A DNA stretch of 64,000 nucleotides from an uncultured Peptostreptococcaceae bacterium (GTDB lineage: Bacteria; Bacillota; Clostridia; Peptostreptococcales; Peptostreptococcaceae), in assembly GCA_947072565.1 (NCBI GenBank), contig CAMTIM010000052.1, positions 45,419 through 109,418 on the forward strand. The letters run 5' to 3'. Each line of letters begins with the position of its first letter. Position 1 is the first letter of the stretch. Below, in pieces: positions 9,282 through 19,793 of this stretch. A program made the translations under genes and the position numbers. The notes beneath the pieces were generated by a model. It saw only the letters and a program-made list of their open reading frames with translations, was not told where the DNA came from and did no database searches.

Positions 9282-9330
9282 AACAAATTTGTTAATGCTA
9301 TATAACAAATTATATATTACTACTTGTTAA
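9282..9330. promoter_or_regulatory. Probable LysR operator in the divergent promoter region
   Basis: A perfect 12-bp palindrome AACAAATTTGTT (9282-9293) is followed by TATAACAAATTATATA (9301-9316) and CTTGTTAAG (9323-9331). The half-site AACAAAT recurs in a ~50-bp cluster between the LysR gene and the transporter, as expected for autoregulation and divergent activation. Confidence 0.55.
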
Positions 9331-9478
9331 GATATCAACATAAATTAAAAGTGTAAATGTAAAAAAAATTCTAAAAGAGACTGTAACGTGTATACGAAAA
9401 AATTACGATTTGCAAATGAACTTAAATACCAAAACAAAAGATATGAATTTTAAGACTATAAAAAAGGAGGTATGTTAT

Positions 9479-10852
9479 ATGAGTTTTAACTTTGCAGATG
9501 TATTTTTAAATCAGTTTATGTTGATGTTTATTGCAATAGTTACTGGTTTGCTCTTTGGGAAAATAAAATTTGGCAAATTTAGCTTTGGTATATCAGGGGC
9601 ATTATTTACAGGGCTTTTAGTAGGATGGGCCACGTTTAAATATGCAAAAGGTGTACCTGAAGGTGCAGTAGCTTTTGATGCATCACAAAAACTATTATCA
9701 GAAGGCGTAATATCAAATAACCTATTTGAAATATTTTTGATGCTATTTGTTTGTGCAGTAGGACTTTTAGCAGCAAAAGATATGGGAATCGTCTTAAAAA
9801 AATATGGGCTGAAGTTTGTTATTTTAGGAATGGTTATAACATTTACAAGTGCAGCTGCTACATATGGTGCAACCCTATTTAGCAAAGATTCAAATCAATA
9901 TGAAATTTCAGGAGTATATACAGGCGCGCTTACAAGTTCTCCAGGACTTGCAGCAGCTATAGAAACTGCAAGAGGTCATGCAACTGAAAAAGCAGCTGAG
10001 TATGAAAGTATGAATAGTAAAGAAAAAGAAAAGTTTTTAGAAATGGCAGGAGTAGAAAACATACCAAAAGACGTTGAAACATTTAAACTTAGCAATGAAA
10101 TTAAAGATCAATATATAACAAATGCAGAAGCTAGCATAGGTGCAGGTCATGCAATAGGATATCCATTTGGAGTATTGATAGTAATATTAGCAGTTAACTT
10201 TTTTCCAGTTATCTTTAAAATTGATATTGAGAAGGAAAAATTACAATATAAAAGAGAACTAGAAGATGCAAGAAAATCAAGTAGTTCATCTAAAATAATA
10301 AAGGAATCAAAGTTTGATATAGCTGGATTTACACTAGCATGCGGCTTTGGATATATAATAGGAAATATAAATATATATCTACCGTTTATAGGGTACTTTA
10401 GTTTAGGATCAACCGGTGGAGTATTAATAGGAGCACTTATTTTAGGTTATATAGGAAAGATTGGAAGTATAAGTTTTAGAATGGACTCAAAAACTCTAGG
10501 TATAATAAGAGATCTTGCTTTAGCATTTTTCTTAGGAATAGTAGGCCTTAGATATGGTTATAAGGCTGTAGATGCACTAGTTGGGGCAGGAGCTTATTTG
10601 GCAGTTATTTCAGTAGTTGTTGGAATGGTAGGTATGTTTGGTGGATTCTTATTAGGAAAATATGTACTTAAGATTAATTGGCCGATGCTATCAGGTGCTA
10701 TATGTGGTGGTATGACGTCTACCCCTGGACTTGGCGCTGCAGTAGAAGCTTTAGGAAGTGATGAACCAGCAGCTGGATATGGAGCTACCTATCCATTTGC
10801 ATTATTAGGAATGGTTATATTTACAATTATACTTCACAAATTACCAATGTAG
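9479..10852 (+). CDS. Putative transporter of the AspT/YidE type
   Basis: 457 aa from ATG 9479, 8 nt after AAAGGAGG (9463-9470); in-frame starts from 9410 lack such a site. About ten membrane segments in two halves, each with a copy of the family signature: ALTSSPGLAAAIETA in the first and GGMTSTPGLGAAVEALG in the second. The aspartate:alanine exchanger superfamily has this duplicated T-x-PG motif; the cytosolic TrkA_C domains of classic AspT are absent. The gene lies between a LysR regulator and the succinate-to-propionate genes, so a carboxylate carrier (succinate uptake or propionate exchange) is plausible but unproven. Confidence 0.75.
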   Translation: MSFNFADVFLNQFMLMFIAIVTGLLFGKIKFGKFSFGISGALFTGLLVGWATFKYAKGVPEGAVAFDASQKLLSEGVISNNLFEIFLMLFVCAVGLLAAKDMGIVLKKYGLKFVILGMVITFTSAAATYGATLFSKDSNQYEISGVYTGALTSSPGLAAAIETARGHATEKAAEYESMNSKEKEKFLEMAGVENIPKDVETFKLSNEIKDQYITNAEASIGAGHAIGYPFGVLIVILAVNFFPVIFKIDIEKEKLQYKRELEDARKSSSSSKIIKESKFDIAGFTLACGFGYIIGNINIYLPFIGYFSLGSTGGVLIGALILGYIGKIGSISFRMDSKTLGIIRDLALAFFLGIVGLRYGYKAVDALVGAGAYLAVISVVVGMVGMFGGFLLGKYVLKINWPMLSGAICGGMTSTPGLGAAVEALGSDEPAAGYGATYPFALLGMVIFTIILHKLPM

Positions 10853-10942
10853 AATTTGATTAACAAATGAGATAACAAAACATTAAGATTATTGAAATCT
10901 ATTAAAAGAATAGCTTAAATAATACTGAGTGGGGGGAGACTC

Positions 10943-12460
10943 ATGGATAGTAGATTAAGATGTAGAGATTTAAAAAGTAAAGTAATGAGCGCAAAAGAGG
11001 CTGCTAAATTTTTTAAAGACGGCATGGTTGTAGGTACTAGTGGGTTTACACCAGCGGGGTATCCAAAAGCAGTTCCGCTAGAAATAGCAAATAGAGCAAA
11101 AAATGGAGAAAAGATAGGTTTAACAATAATAACTGGAGCATCAGTAGGGCCAGAATTAGATGGGGAATTATCAGAATCAGGAGTTATGAAAAGAAGATAC
11201 CCTTATCAAACCAATTCAACTTGTAGAAATAAAATAAACAATTCAGATATAAATTACTGTGATATGCACTTAAGTCATACACCTCAATGGGTTAAATATG
11301 GATTCTTTGGAAAGATGGATATAGCAATAGTAGAAGCTGTAGCCATAACTAAAGAAGGATATATAATACCGTCAACTTCAATAGGAAATTCAAATGTTTT
11401 TGTAGAATATGCAGACAAAGTTATTGTAGAAATAAATACATCACAACCTTTAGAATTAGAAGGAATTCATGATATATATAATGTTGATATACCACCGTTT
11501 AGAAAGCCTATTCCACTAACCAAAGTAGATGATAAAATAGGAACAAATTATATTTGTTGTAATAAAGACAAGATATTAGGAATAGTATTTACAGACATAA
11601 AAGATAAGACAAGACCAGTTAGTAAAATAGATGATGTATCTAAAAAAATGGCAGATAATCTAATTGCGTTTTTAGAAAATGAAGTTAGAGAAAAGAGATT
11701 ACCTAAAAATTTACTTCCTCTACAATCAGGCGTAGGAAGCGTAGCAAACGCAGTTATGGGGGGATTAGTTAATTCAAAATTCAAAGATTTAGTTGTTTAT
11801 TCTGAGGTTATTCAAGACAGCGTAATAGATTTAATAGAAGCTGGCAAAGTTAAATTTGCATCTGGGACATCTTTAACTATATCACCAGAGAGATTGGATG
11901 ATTTTTATAGTAAATTTAAAAACTATAAAGATAAATTAATACTTAGACCTCAAGAAATAAGTAATAGCCCAGAAATCGCAAGACGATTAGGTGTTATAGC
12001 TATAAATACAGCGATAGAGGTTGATATTTACGGAAATGTAAACTCAACAAACATAATGGGAAGTAGAATGATGAATGGTATAGGTGGATCTGGAGATTTT
12101 GCTAGAAATGGATACTTAACAATATTTACAACAGAATCAATTGCTAAAAATGGTGACATATCAAGCATAGTACCTATGGTATCACATCATGATCATAGTG
12201 AACATGATGTAATGGTAATTGTAACAGAACAAGGAGTAGCTGATTTAAGAGGCTTATCTCCAAAAGAAAGAGCTATTAAAATAATTGAAAATTGTGCACA
12301 TCCAGATTATAAAGAAGCTCTATATGAGTATTTCAATGAAGCTTGTGAAGGTAAGTACAAGCACACTCCGCATGTTTTATCAAAATCATTATCTTGGCAT
12401 GATAGATTCATGAAAACTGGAAGTATGCAAAAAAAAGAGTCGCTATCTCAAAATAATTAA
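10943..12460 (+). CDS. Succinate/propionate CoA-transferase (acetyl-CoA hydrolase/transferase family)
   Basis: 505 aa, full length for the Cat1/ScpC group. Landmarks are GFTPAGYPKAVPLEIA near the N-terminus and YSEVIQDSVIDLIEAGKVK, in which the Glu after S is the residue expected to form the CoA thioester; then GGSGDFARNGYLTIF and VVTEQG-like VIVTEQGVADLRGL. It moves CoA between propionyl-CoA and succinate (or acetate), feeding succinyl-CoA to the mutase encoded next. ATG 10943 follows GGGGGGAG. Exact acceptor specificity is inferred from the operon. Confidence 0.85.
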   Translation: MDSRLRCRDLKSKVMSAKEAAKFFKDGMVVGTSGFTPAGYPKAVPLEIANRAKNGEKIGLTIITGASVGPELDGELSESGVMKRRYPYQTNSTCRNKINNSDINYCDMHLSHTPQWVKYGFFGKMDIAIVEAVAITKEGYIIPSTSIGNSNVFVEYADKVIVEINTSQPLELEGIHDIYNVDIPPFRKPIPLTKVDDKIGTNYICCNKDKILGIVFTDIKDKTRPVSKIDDVSKKMADNLIAFLENEVREKRLPKNLLPLQSGVGSVANAVMGGLVNSKFKDLVVYSEVIQDSVIDLIEAGKVKFASGTSLTISPERLDDFYSKFKNYKDKLILRPQEISNSPEIARRLGVIAINTAIEVDIYGNVNSTNIMGSRMMNGIGGSGDFARNGYLTIFTTESIAKNGDISSIVPMVSHHDHSEHDVMVIVTEQGVADLRGLSPKERAIKIIENCAHPDYKEALYEYFNEACEGKYKHTPHVLSKSLSWHDRFMKTGSMQKKESLSQNN

Positions 12461-12492
12461 AATATATCAATTATAAATATTTAATATACAAA

Positions 12493-12534
12493 GTCTATCA
12501 TAGGATTTAGAGAGTACTAAACCTTATGATAGAC
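12493..12534. promoter_or_regulatory. Long stem-loop between CoA-transferase and mutase genes
   Basis: GTCTATCATAGG (12493-12504) pairs with CCTTATGATAGAC (12522-12534): ten continuous pairs, a one-base bulge, then two GC pairs. There is no T run, so it is not a standard terminator; an operator, mRNA-stability hairpin or attenuator inside the operon is possible. GGGGGAT for the mutase follows it. Confidence 0.6.
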
Positions 12535-12555
12535 AAATAATAAGGGGGATGCTGT

Positions 12556-14226
12556 ATGACTAACAACAAAGAACAAATCCAAAATGGATTTGACAAGTGG
12601 GAAGAAAACAAAGTAAAAAAAAGTTTGGCAAGGTTTCCAGAAAGAAAAGAACACTTTGAATTTGACACAAGAGAGGAAGTCAAAAGATTATATACTCCTC
12701 TAGATGCTGACATTGATTATGAAAATGATTTAGGATTTCCAGGGCAGTACCCATTTACAAGAGGGGTTCAGCCAACTATGTATAGGGGTAAGTTTTGGAC
12801 AATGAGAATGTATGCAGGATTTGCTACAGCAGAAGAATCAAACCAAAGATATAAATATCTAATAGAGCAAGGATCTATGGGGCTTTCAGTTGCATTTGAT
12901 TTACCAACACAAATGGGGTATGACTCAGATGATTCAATAGCTGAAGGTGAAGTAGGTAAAGTTGGAGTTTGTATAGATTCATTAGCTGATATGGAAATAT
13001 TATTTGATGGAATACCTCTAGATAAGGTATCTACATCAATGACAATAAATGCACCAGCAACAGTATTACTTGCAATGTATATTGCAGTTGCTCAAAAACA
13101 AGGAGTTAGTGCAGACAAACTAAGAGGAACTATTCAAAATGATATATTAAAAGAATATGTAGCAAGAGGAACATATATATTCCCAGTAAAACCTTCAATG
13201 AGATTAATAACAGATATATTTGAGTATTGTTCAAAAGAAGTTCCAAAATGGAACACAATAAGTATTTCAGGATATCACATAAGAGAAGCTGGAGCAAATG
13301 CAGTACAAGAAGTAGCATTTACACTAGCTGATGGTATAGCTTATGTTAATGCAGCAATAGAAGCTGGTCTTCATGTTGATGATTTTGCACCAAGGTTATC
13401 TTTCTTCTTCAATGCGCATAACAATCTATTAGAAGAAGTTTCAAAATTTAGAGCAGCAAGAAGAATATGGGCAAAAATAATGAAAGAAAGATTTGGATCA
13501 ACTAACCCTAAATCATGGGCTCTTAAATTCCACACTCAAACAGCAGGATGCACACTAACAGCTCAACAGCCAGAAAATAATATAGTAAGGGTTGCAATTC
13601 AAACACTAGCAGCAGTTCTTGGAGGTACTCAATCACTACATACAAACTCTAAAGACGAGGCTTTAGCACTTCCAAGTGAAGATTCAGTAATGGTAGCACT
13701 TAGAACACAACAAATAGTAGCTCATGAAAGTGGAGTAGCAGATAGCATAGATCCGCTTGCTGGTTCATATTATATAGAGAGCTTGACTAATCAAATAGAA
13801 GAAGAAGCTTTAAATATTATAAATAAAATAGATGAATTAGGTGGAGCACCACAAGCAATAGAAAAAGGATTTATTCAACAAGAAATAATGGATAGTGCTT
13901 ATAAATATCAAAAGGATATAGAAAATAATGAAAAAATAATTGTTGGTGTTAATAAATTCCAAATAGAAGAAGAATCACCAAAAGGATTATTAAAAGTAGA
14001 TCCTATGGTAGGAGAAAGACAAGTAGAAAAAATAAAAGCCCTTAAAGAAAAAAGGGACAATGATAAAGTTAAACAAAGTTTAGAAGCTTTAAGAAATGCA
14101 TGTAAAAGCAGTGAAAATGTAATGCCATATATATTAGAAGCAGTTAAAGAATACGCTACATTAGGTGAAATATGTGGAGTTATGAGAGAAGAATTTGGTG
14201 AATATAAACAAACAGTTATGATATAG
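12556..14226 (+). CDS. mutB: Methylmalonyl-CoA mutase, large (catalytic) subunit
   Basis: 556 aa, the separate-subunit form of acyl-CoA mutase that lacks the B12-binding domain. It shows [20 protein letters not shown], the binding-loop region [20 protein letters not shown], and [20 protein letters not shown]. It rearranges succinyl-CoA to (R)-methylmalonyl-CoA with adenosylcobalamin held by the small subunit encoded 15 nt downstream. The tyrosine-containing TMYR segment fits a methylmalonyl rather than an isobutyryl or hydroxyisobutyryl mutase, and the epimerase and decarboxylase downstream support this. Confidence 0.9.
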   Translation: MTNNKEQIQNGFDKWEENKVKKSLARFPERKEHFEFDTREEVKRLYTPLDADIDYENDLGFPGQYPFTRGVQPTMYRGKFWTMRMYAGFATAEESNQRYKYLIEQGSMGLSVAFDLPTQMGYDSDDSIAEGEVGKVGVCIDSLADMEILFDGIPLDKVSTSMTINAPATVLLAMYIAVAQKQGVSADKLRGTIQNDILKEYVARGTYIFPVKPSMRLITDIFEYCSKEVPKWNTISISGYHIREAGANAVQEVAFTLADGIAYVNAAIEAGLHVDDFAPRLSFFFNAHNNLLEEVSKFRAARRIWAKIMKERFGSTNPKSWALKFHTQTAGCTLTAQQPENNIVRVAIQTLAAVLGGTQSLHTNSKDEALALPSEDSVMVALRTQQIVAHESGVADSIDPLAGSYYIESLTNQIEEEALNIINKIDELGGAPQAIEKGFIQQEIMDSAYKYQKDIENNEKIIVGVNKFQIEEESPKGLLKVDPMVGERQVEKIKALKEKRDNDKVKQSLEALRNACKSSENVMPYILEAVKEYATLGEICGVMREEFGEYKQTVMI

Positions 14227-14241
14227 GGGGTAATTAAAGAT

Positions 14242-14643
14242 ATGAGACCAATAAGAGTATTAGTTGCAAAGCCAGGCCTTGATGGTCATGATAGAGGTGC
14301 TAAGGTAATAGCTCGTGCCTTAAGAGATGCAGGTATGGAAGTAATATATACGGGACTTCGTCAAACTCCCGAGCAAATAGTCGCATCAGCTATACAAGAG
14401 GATGTTGATGTTATTGCTATGAGCATTTTATCAGGAGCACATAATCATTTATTGCCAAAGGTTGCAGATTTACTAAAATCAGAAGAAGTAAATGACATAT
14501 TAATAATAGGTGGAGGAGTTATACCAGAAGATGATATACCAGGGTTAAAAGAAAAAGGAATAGCTGAAATTTTTACTCCTGGTACACCAACTTCTGTAAC
14601 AATAGACTTCATAAGAGAAAATATAAAAAAAGACTTAGCTTAA
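14242..14643 (+). CDS. mutA: Methylmalonyl-CoA mutase, small cobalamin-binding subunit
   Basis: 133 aa, a stand-alone B12-binding Rossmann domain. [14 protein letters not shown] supplies the DxHxxG signature whose His is the lower cobalt ligand; SILSGAH and [11 protein letters not shown] complete the nucleotide-tail pocket. It pairs with the large subunit encoded immediately upstream. ATG 14242 follows GGGGG. This two-gene layout resembles archaeal and some clostridial mutases rather than the fused enzymes of proteobacteria. Confidence 0.93.
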   Translation: MRPIRVLVAKPGLDGHDRGAKVIARALRDAGMEVIYTGLRQTPEQIVASAIQEDVDVIAMSILSGAHNHLLPKVADLLKSEEVNDILIIGGGVIPEDDIPGLKEKGIAEIFTPGTPTSVTIDFIRENIKKDLA

Positions 14644-14658
14644 AAAAGTGAGGATAAT

Positions 14659-15606
14659 ATGAAAAATATAGTGAATGGAGTACTAGAAGGTAAAAAAAGA
14701 GATTGTGCTAGACTTATCACTATTGTAGAAAATGAATCATGTGGATATGAAGAAGCATTAAAAGAAATATATAAACACACTGGAGGGGCTTATGTTGTTG
14801 GAATAACTGGTCCCCCTGGTGCTGGTAAATCCACATTTACTGATAAGTTAGTAAAGTTAATTAGAGAAGATGGTAAGAAAGTAGGAATAATAGCAATAGA
14901 CCCAACAAGCCCTTTTACAAAAGGTGCAATCCTTGGGGATAGGATTAGAATGAATGATTTAAGCACAGATCCAGGGGTTTTTATAAGATCTATGGGAACT
15001 AGAGGAAGTTTAGGTGGTTTATCTAATGCTACACAAGCAGCTATAAAGGTATTAGATGCTTATGGATGTGATTATATATTTATAGAAACTGTTGGGGTTG
15101 GCCAATCTGAAATTGATATAGTAAAAACAGCTGATACTACTTTAATAGTTATGGTTCCGGGTTTAGGAGATGATATACAAGCTATAAAAGCAGGTGTTAT
15201 GGAGATTGCAGATGTGTTTGTTATAAATAAAGCTGATAAAGATGGAGCTAAAAAAACATCTCTAGAAATAGAAATGATGCTAGATTTTAAAAAGGATTGG
15301 GAATTTAGACCACCAGTAAACCTAGCTATAGCAGAAAACGGACAGGGTGTAGACGTAACTTATCAAAATATATTAAAACACAAAGAGTTTTTAGAAAAAA
15401 ACAATAAATTAAATGATAATAGATTAAATAGAAATAGACTTGAAGTCAAAGAATTAGTACAAAGAAAAGTTGCTAAGATGGTAAAAAAATTAGAATACAG
15501 TGATGAAGTAGAAGAATTATTAACTAAGACTATGACTAAGGAAATAGATCCTTATTCTATAAGTAACATTTTATTTGAAAAAATAACAAATAGTAAAAAT
15601 TTATAA
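14659..15606 (+). CDS. meaB: MeaB/ArgK-type G-protein chaperone of methylmalonyl-CoA mutase
   Basis: 315 aa GTPase of the G3E class. Walker [10 protein letters not shown] near residue 53, switch segments around [19 protein letters not shown] and ETVGVGQSE, and specificity motif NKAD. It gates cofactor loading and guards the mutase from inactivation, replacing damaged cobalamin. It lies 15 nt after the mutase small subunit and just before the epimerase, the usual order. Confidence 0.93.
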   Translation: MKNIVNGVLEGKKRDCARLITIVENESCGYEEALKEIYKHTGGAYVVGITGPPGAGKSTFTDKLVKLIREDGKKVGIIAIDPTSPFTKGAILGDRIRMNDLSTDPGVFIRSMGTRGSLGGLSNATQAAIKVLDAYGCDYIFIETVGVGQSEIDIVKTADTTLIVMVPGLGDDIQAIKAGVMEIADVFVINKADKDGAKKTSLEIEMMLDFKKDWEFRPPVNLAIAENGQGVDVTYQNILKHKEFLEKNNKLNDNRLNRNRLEVKELVQRKVAKMVKKLEYSDEVEELLTKTMTKEIDPYSISNILFEKITNSKNL

Positions 15607-15617
15607 GTGGAGGGGTA

Positions 15618-16031
15618 ATGATGGATATATCAAGAGTTGACCATGTAGGTATAGCTGTAAATAACTTAGAAGAAACTTTGAAATTTTATGAAGATGTATT
15701 GGGGTTAAAATGTGGGGGAACAGAGGTAATAGAAGAACAAAAGGTAAAAGTTGCTTTCTTACCAGTAGGAGAAACAGAACTTGAATTATTAGAATCAACT
15801 ACACAAGATGGGCCAATAGCAAAATTTATAGCTGAAAATGGAGGACGTGGAGGAATACAACACGTTGCTGTGAGAGTTTCAAATATAGAAAAAGCAATAG
15901 AAGAAGTTAAAGCTAAAGGATATAAAATGATAGATGAAAAACCTAGATATGGAGCAGGAAATGCTAAAATAGCATTTTGTCATCCAAAGGGAGTAGACGG
16001 AGTATTGTTAGAGTTAAGTGAAAGAAAATAG
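15618..16031 (+). CDS. mce: Methylmalonyl-CoA epimerase
   Basis: 137 aa glyoxalase/VOC fold in two repeats. Metal-ligand segments are recognisable: VDHVGIAV (His), ETELELLE (Glu), [10 protein letters not shown] (His) and VLLELSE (Glu). It interconverts (R)- and (S)-methylmalonyl-CoA between the mutase and the decarboxylase. TTG-free start: ATG 15618 lies after GGAGGGG; a second ATG three bases on is also possible. Confidence 0.92.
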   Translation: MMDISRVDHVGIAVNNLEETLKFYEDVLGLKCGGTEVIEEQKVKVAFLPVGETELELLESTTQDGPIAKFIAENGGRGGIQHVAVRVSNIEKAIEEVKAKGYKMIDEKPRYGAGNAKIAFCHPKGVDGVLLELSERK

Positions 16032-16058
16032 CCAAAATAAATACTTGGGGGTGATTTT

Positions 16059-17606
16059 GTGTCAAAAGAAAAACTAAACTTACTTAATGAAAAAAGAAGC
16101 AAGATAGAATTAGGTGGAGGTCAAAAAAGAATAGATAAACAACATGCATCATCTAAATTAACAGCAAGAGAAAGAATGAATAAATTATTTGATGATAATA
16201 CTTTTGTAGAATTAGATGCTTTTGTTAAACATAGATGTTCTAATTTTAACATGGAAAAACAAGAAATACCTGGTGAAGGTGTTGTCACAGGATATGGGAA
16301 AGTAGATGGAAGATTAGTTTGTGCTTTTGCTCAAGACTTTACAGTACTTGGCGGGTCTTTAGGTGAAATGCATGCTAAAAAAATTGGAAAAGTAATGGAT
16401 ATGGGAATAAAAGTAGGTGCACCGGTAGTAGGACTTAATGACTCAGGTGGTGCTAGAATTCAAGAAGGTGTTGATGCACTTGCTGGGTATGGAGAAATTT
16501 TTTATAAAAATACTATAGCATCAGGTGTAATACCACAAATATCAGCTATAATGGGGCCTTGTGCAGGTGGTGCTGTTTATTCACCAGCATTAACAGACTT
16601 TGTATATATGGTAGACCAAACAAGTCAAATGTTTATAACAGGTCCACAAGTTATAAAAACTGTAACAGGTGAAGAAGTAAGTGCACAAGACTTAGGTGGT
16701 GCAGGAACACATAATACTACTTCAGGAGTAGCTCATTTTATGGCTTCAAATGATGAAGACTGTATAAATCAAATAAGAAGATTATTAAGTTTCCTACCTT
16801 CAAATAATGCTGAAAAAGCTCCTATAGTTGAAAGTATAGATGATCCAAACAGACTAAATGAAGTTTTAAATAATATAATACCTGATGATTCAAACAAACC
16901 ATATGATATGAAAGAAATTATATATGAAATAATTGATGAAGGTGATTTCTACGAAGTTCAACCATACTTTGCACAAAATATTATAACTGGATTTGCAAGA
17001 GTAAATGGAGAAAGCGTAGGAATAATTGCCAACCAACCTAAATTTATGGCTGGATCATTAGATATAAATTCATCTGATAAAAGTGCAAGGTTTATAAGAA
17101 CTTGTGATGCATTTAATATTCCTATTGTAAGTCTAGTGGATGTACCAGGATTTTTACCAGGAACTTCTCAAGAATACGGTGGAATAATACGTCACGGTGC
17201 AAAAATGTTATATGCATATAGTGAAGCTACTGTTCCAAAAATTACAGTTATAACTAGAAAAGCATATGGTGGGTCATACTTAGCTATGTGTTCAAAAGAT
17301 TTAGGAGCAGATATGGTTTTAGCATGGCCTACAGCTGAAGTTGCAGTTATGGGACCAAGCGGAGCAGCAAATATAATATTTAAAAATGATATAAAAAATG
17401 CTGAGGATCAAAAATCAATGAGAGAAACTAAGATAAAAGAATATACAGAGGAATTTGCAACTCCATATAAAGCGGCTGAAAGAGGATATATTGACGATGT
17501 AATTGAACCATCACTTACAAGAATAAGACTTTGTGATGCACTTGACACATTATCTTCTAAACGAGAAGAAAGACCGCCTAAAAAGCACGGAAATATACCT
17601 TTATAG
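16059..17606 (+). CDS. mmdA: Methylmalonyl-CoA decarboxylase, carboxyltransferase (alpha) subunit
   Basis: 515 aa crotonase-type carboxyltransferase of the PccB/MmdA family: [21 protein letters not shown] at the start (quoted in part), then oxyanion-hole glycines in [19 protein letters not shown] and [18 protein letters not shown], and GAMVI-type [18 protein letters not shown]. It transfers the carboxyl group of methylmalonyl-CoA to biotin on the carrier encoded at 18019. Start GTG 16059 follows GGGGGTGA. With the beta pump gene present downstream, MmdA is better supported than propionyl-CoA carboxylase. Confidence 0.9.
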   Translation: MSKEKLNLLNEKRSKIELGGGQKRIDKQHASSKLTARERMNKLFDDNTFVELDAFVKHRCSNFNMEKQEIPGEGVVTGYGKVDGRLVCAFAQDFTVLGGSLGEMHAKKIGKVMDMGIKVGAPVVGLNDSGGARIQEGVDALAGYGEIFYKNTIASGVIPQISAIMGPCAGGAVYSPALTDFVYMVDQTSQMFITGPQVIKTVTGEEVSAQDLGGAGTHNTTSGVAHFMASNDEDCINQIRRLLSFLPSNNAEKAPIVESIDDPNRLNEVLNNIIPDDSNKPYDMKEIIYEIIDEGDFYEVQPYFAQNIITGFARVNGESVGIIANQPKFMAGSLDINSSDKSARFIRTCDAFNIPIVSLVDVPGFLPGTSQEYGGIIRHGAKMLYAYSEATVPKITVITRKAYGGSYLAMCSKDLGADMVLAWPTAEVAVMGPSGAANIIFKNDIKNAEDQKSMRETKIKEYTEEFATPYKAAERGYIDDVIEPSLTRIRLCDALDTLSSKREERPPKKHGNIPL

Positions 17607-17620
17607 GAAGGTGGTAAATT

Positions 17621-17995
17621 ATGAATATTAGCCAATTATTAGAATCCCTAAAAGATCCTTCAGCAGCATTAAGTATAGGCGATAAACTGCTTGCTGGATT
17701 TAGTGTAGCTATACTTTCAATGAGTGTAGTATTTATAGTATTAGTTATAATACAAGGAATAATAAGTTTATTACAAAGAGAAAAAGTTAATAAACAACCT
17801 ACAGTAGAATCTGTAGTTAATACCCAAGAAGTAAATAATGAAATAGAAGATAATAAAGAATTAGTAGCTGTAATTACTTCAGCAATTTGTGCAGCAACTG
17901 GAAACAAAACTAACAATATATTAGTTAGAAAAATAGTAAGAAGCAATAACTCTAAATCAAGTTGGGAAAATATATCAAAGAATATTACTAAATAA
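17621..17995 (+). CDS. mmdD: Na+-pumping decarboxylase gamma subunit (OadG family)
   Basis: 124 aa: one N-terminal membrane helix (about residues 25-47, [20 protein letters not shown]), then a charged, variable cytosolic tail. This is the OadG/MmdD pattern, a small anchor that joins the soluble carboxyltransferase to the membrane pump. Assignment relies on size, topology and its place between alpha and biotin-carrier genes. AGGAAGG precedes ATG 17621, and the carrier gene follows at once. Confidence 0.82.
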   Translation: MNISQLLESLKDPSAALSIGDKLLAGFSVAILSMSVVFIVLVIIQGIISLLQREKVNKQPTVESVVNTQEVNNEIEDNKELVAVITSAICAATGNKTNNILVRKIVRSNNSKSSWENISKNITK

Positions 17996-18018
17996 TGAAC
18001 CATAGGGGGAGTTTAAAG

Positions 18019-18387
18019 ATGATAAAAAAATACAATATAACAGTTAATGGAAATACATACGATGTAGAGGTGGAGGAATTAGGTAGTGAAGTATCTTCAA
18101 GACCACAAGCAGTACCACAAAGTGCACCTAAAGCAGTAGCACAAAAACCTCAAGCAGCGCCAGTAAGTTCAGGTGCAGGAAGTATAAATGCGCCAATGCC
18201 AGGAACTATTAATGATGTTCGTGTTAAAGCTGGAGATAGTGTAAAAAAAGGCGATGTTTTATTAATACTTGAAGCTATGAAAATGGAAAATGAGATAATG
18301 GCAAGTTGTGATGGAACTGTTTCAAAAGTAAGCGTATCAAAAGGAGCATCAGTAAGCGTAGGGGACGCTTTAATAACTATAGGATAG
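18019..18387 (+). CDS. mmdC: Biotin carboxyl carrier subunit of methylmalonyl-CoA decarboxylase
   Basis: 122 aa from ATG 18019, after AGGGGGAG; an earlier ATG at 17995 overlaps the gamma stop and has no ribosome site. An N-terminal docking segment ([20 protein letters not shown]) is joined by an Ala/Pro/Gln-rich hinge (about residues 25-52) to a lipoyl-like domain whose EAMKMEN holds the biotinylated Lys. It shuttles CO2 from the alpha subunit to the membrane beta subunit. Confidence 0.92.
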   Translation: MIKKYNITVNGNTYDVEVEELGSEVSSRPQAVPQSAPKAVAQKPQAAPVSSGAGSINAPMPGTINDVRVKAGDSVKKGDVLLILEAMKMENEIMASCDGTVSKVSVSKGASVSVGDALITIG

Positions 18388-18405
18388 AAAGGGGGGGACT
18401 TACCC

Positions 18406-19593
18406 ATGGGAGAAGTTATAACTGATTTTATTCAATCAATGGGTATTGCTAGTATGGACTGGAGACAATTGATAATGATGGCAATTGCCTGTGTCCTATT
18501 ATATTTAGCAATAGCTAAAGGTTTTGAACCTTTATTGCTAGTACCTATAGCCTTTGGTATGCTACTTTCAAATATTCCACTTTCAGGAGTTATGAATAGT
18601 GCAGTTTCTACAATTGAGCCTATAGGAAAAGCAACAAAAGGAATTATGGAGGCCGGTATTAGTACCAAAACTCCAGGAGGTCTACTGTATTATCTATTCC
18701 AAGGTGATGCACTTGGAATATTCCCTCCATTAATATTTTTAGGAGTTGGGGCTATGACAGACTTCGGCCCATTAATAGCTAATCCAAAGAATATATTACT
18801 TGGAGCAGCAGCACAATTTGGAATATTTTTCACTTTTATAGGAGCATTACTTCTTGGATTTACAGCACCAGAAGCAGCTTCAGTAGGTATAATAGGTGGA
18901 GCAGATGGGCCAACAGCTATTTATTTAACAACAAAATTAGCACCACATTTATTAGCACCAATAGCAGTTGCAGCGTATTCATATATGGCTTTAGTTCCAA
19001 TAATTCAGCCACCAATAATGAAGGCTTTAACTACTCAAGAAGAAAGAGCTATAGTAATGGTTCAAAGTAAATATGTTTCTAAAAAAGTAAAAATAATATT
19101 CCCAATAGTTGTTACTATAGTAGTATCACTGCTTTTACCAGCAGCAGCAACATTAATTGGTATGCTTATGTTTGGTAACTTACTTAAAGAATGTACAGTT
19201 ACTGATAGACTATCAGATACTGCTACAAATGCTTTAATGAATATAGTTACTATATTCTTAGGACTATCAGTTGGGGCATCAGCTCAAGCTGAAATATTCT
19301 TAAGTGCAGAAACTTTAAAAATATTTGTACTTGGAGTTGTAGCATTTGGAATAGGAACAGCAGCAGGAGTATTATGTGGTAAATTAATGAATAGATTTAC
19401 TAAGGAAAAAATCAATCCACTTATAGGTGCAGCAGGAGTATCAGCAGTTCCAATGGCAGCTAGGGTTGCCCATAAAGTTGCACAAGAAGAAAATCCAGGA
19501 AACTTCTTGTTAATGCATGCAATGGGACCTAATGTTGCAGGGGTTATAGGATCTGCAGTTGCAGCCGGAATATTACTTAGTCTACTTGGATAA
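18406..19593 (+). CDS. mmdB: Na+-transporting methylmalonyl-CoA decarboxylase beta subunit
   Basis: 395 aa hydrophobic protein of the OadB/GcdB/MmdB family, with [17 protein letters not shown] (the Asp thought to bind Na+) and [20 protein letters not shown], both hallmarks. It decarboxylates carboxybiotin and exports Na+, so propionate formation conserves energy. ATG 18406 follows a GGGGGGG tract. It is the last gene of the unit, closed by the terminator at 19605. Confidence 0.93.
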   Translation: MGEVITDFIQSMGIASMDWRQLIMMAIACVLLYLAIAKGFEPLLLVPIAFGMLLSNIPLSGVMNSAVSTIEPIGKATKGIMEAGISTKTPGGLLYYLFQGDALGIFPPLIFLGVGAMTDFGPLIANPKNILLGAAAQFGIFFTFIGALLLGFTAPEAASVGIIGGADGPTAIYLTTKLAPHLLAPIAVAAYSYMALVPIIQPPIMKALTTQEERAIVMVQSKYVSKKVKIIFPIVVTIVVSLLLPAAATLIGMLMFGNLLKECTVTDRLSDTATNALMNIVTIFLGLSVGASAQAEIFLSAETLKIFVLGVVAFGIGTAAGVLCGKLMNRFTKEKINPLIGAAGVSAVPMAARVAHKVAQEENPGNFLLMHAMGPNVAGVIGSAVAAGILLSLLG

Positions 19594-19604
19594 AAAAATA
19601 TATT

Positions 19605-19653
19605 AGGAATATCTCAAAGATTACGTTAATAATTAAGAGATATTCCTTTTTTA
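19605..19653 (+). terminator. Terminator of the propionate operon
   Basis: AGGAATATCTC (19605-19615) pairs with GAGATATTCCT (19637-19647), then a T run. Confidence 0.88.
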
Positions 19654-19793
19654 TGTGTTATCAAAGTATCTAAATATATAATAACTAGTATATTCTAAAA
19701 ATTTAGCATCATAATAATTAAAAAGCATAAATTTAATATAGATACACATATACATACAGTATATTAACAATAAAAAAAAGGATGGGAAAATAA

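Noticed and set aside
9410..9478. Longer N-terminus of the AspT/YidE-type transporter
   Set aside because: The extension is polar, without a ribosome site; AAAGGAGG is placed for ATG 9479, where the hydrophobic family start begins.
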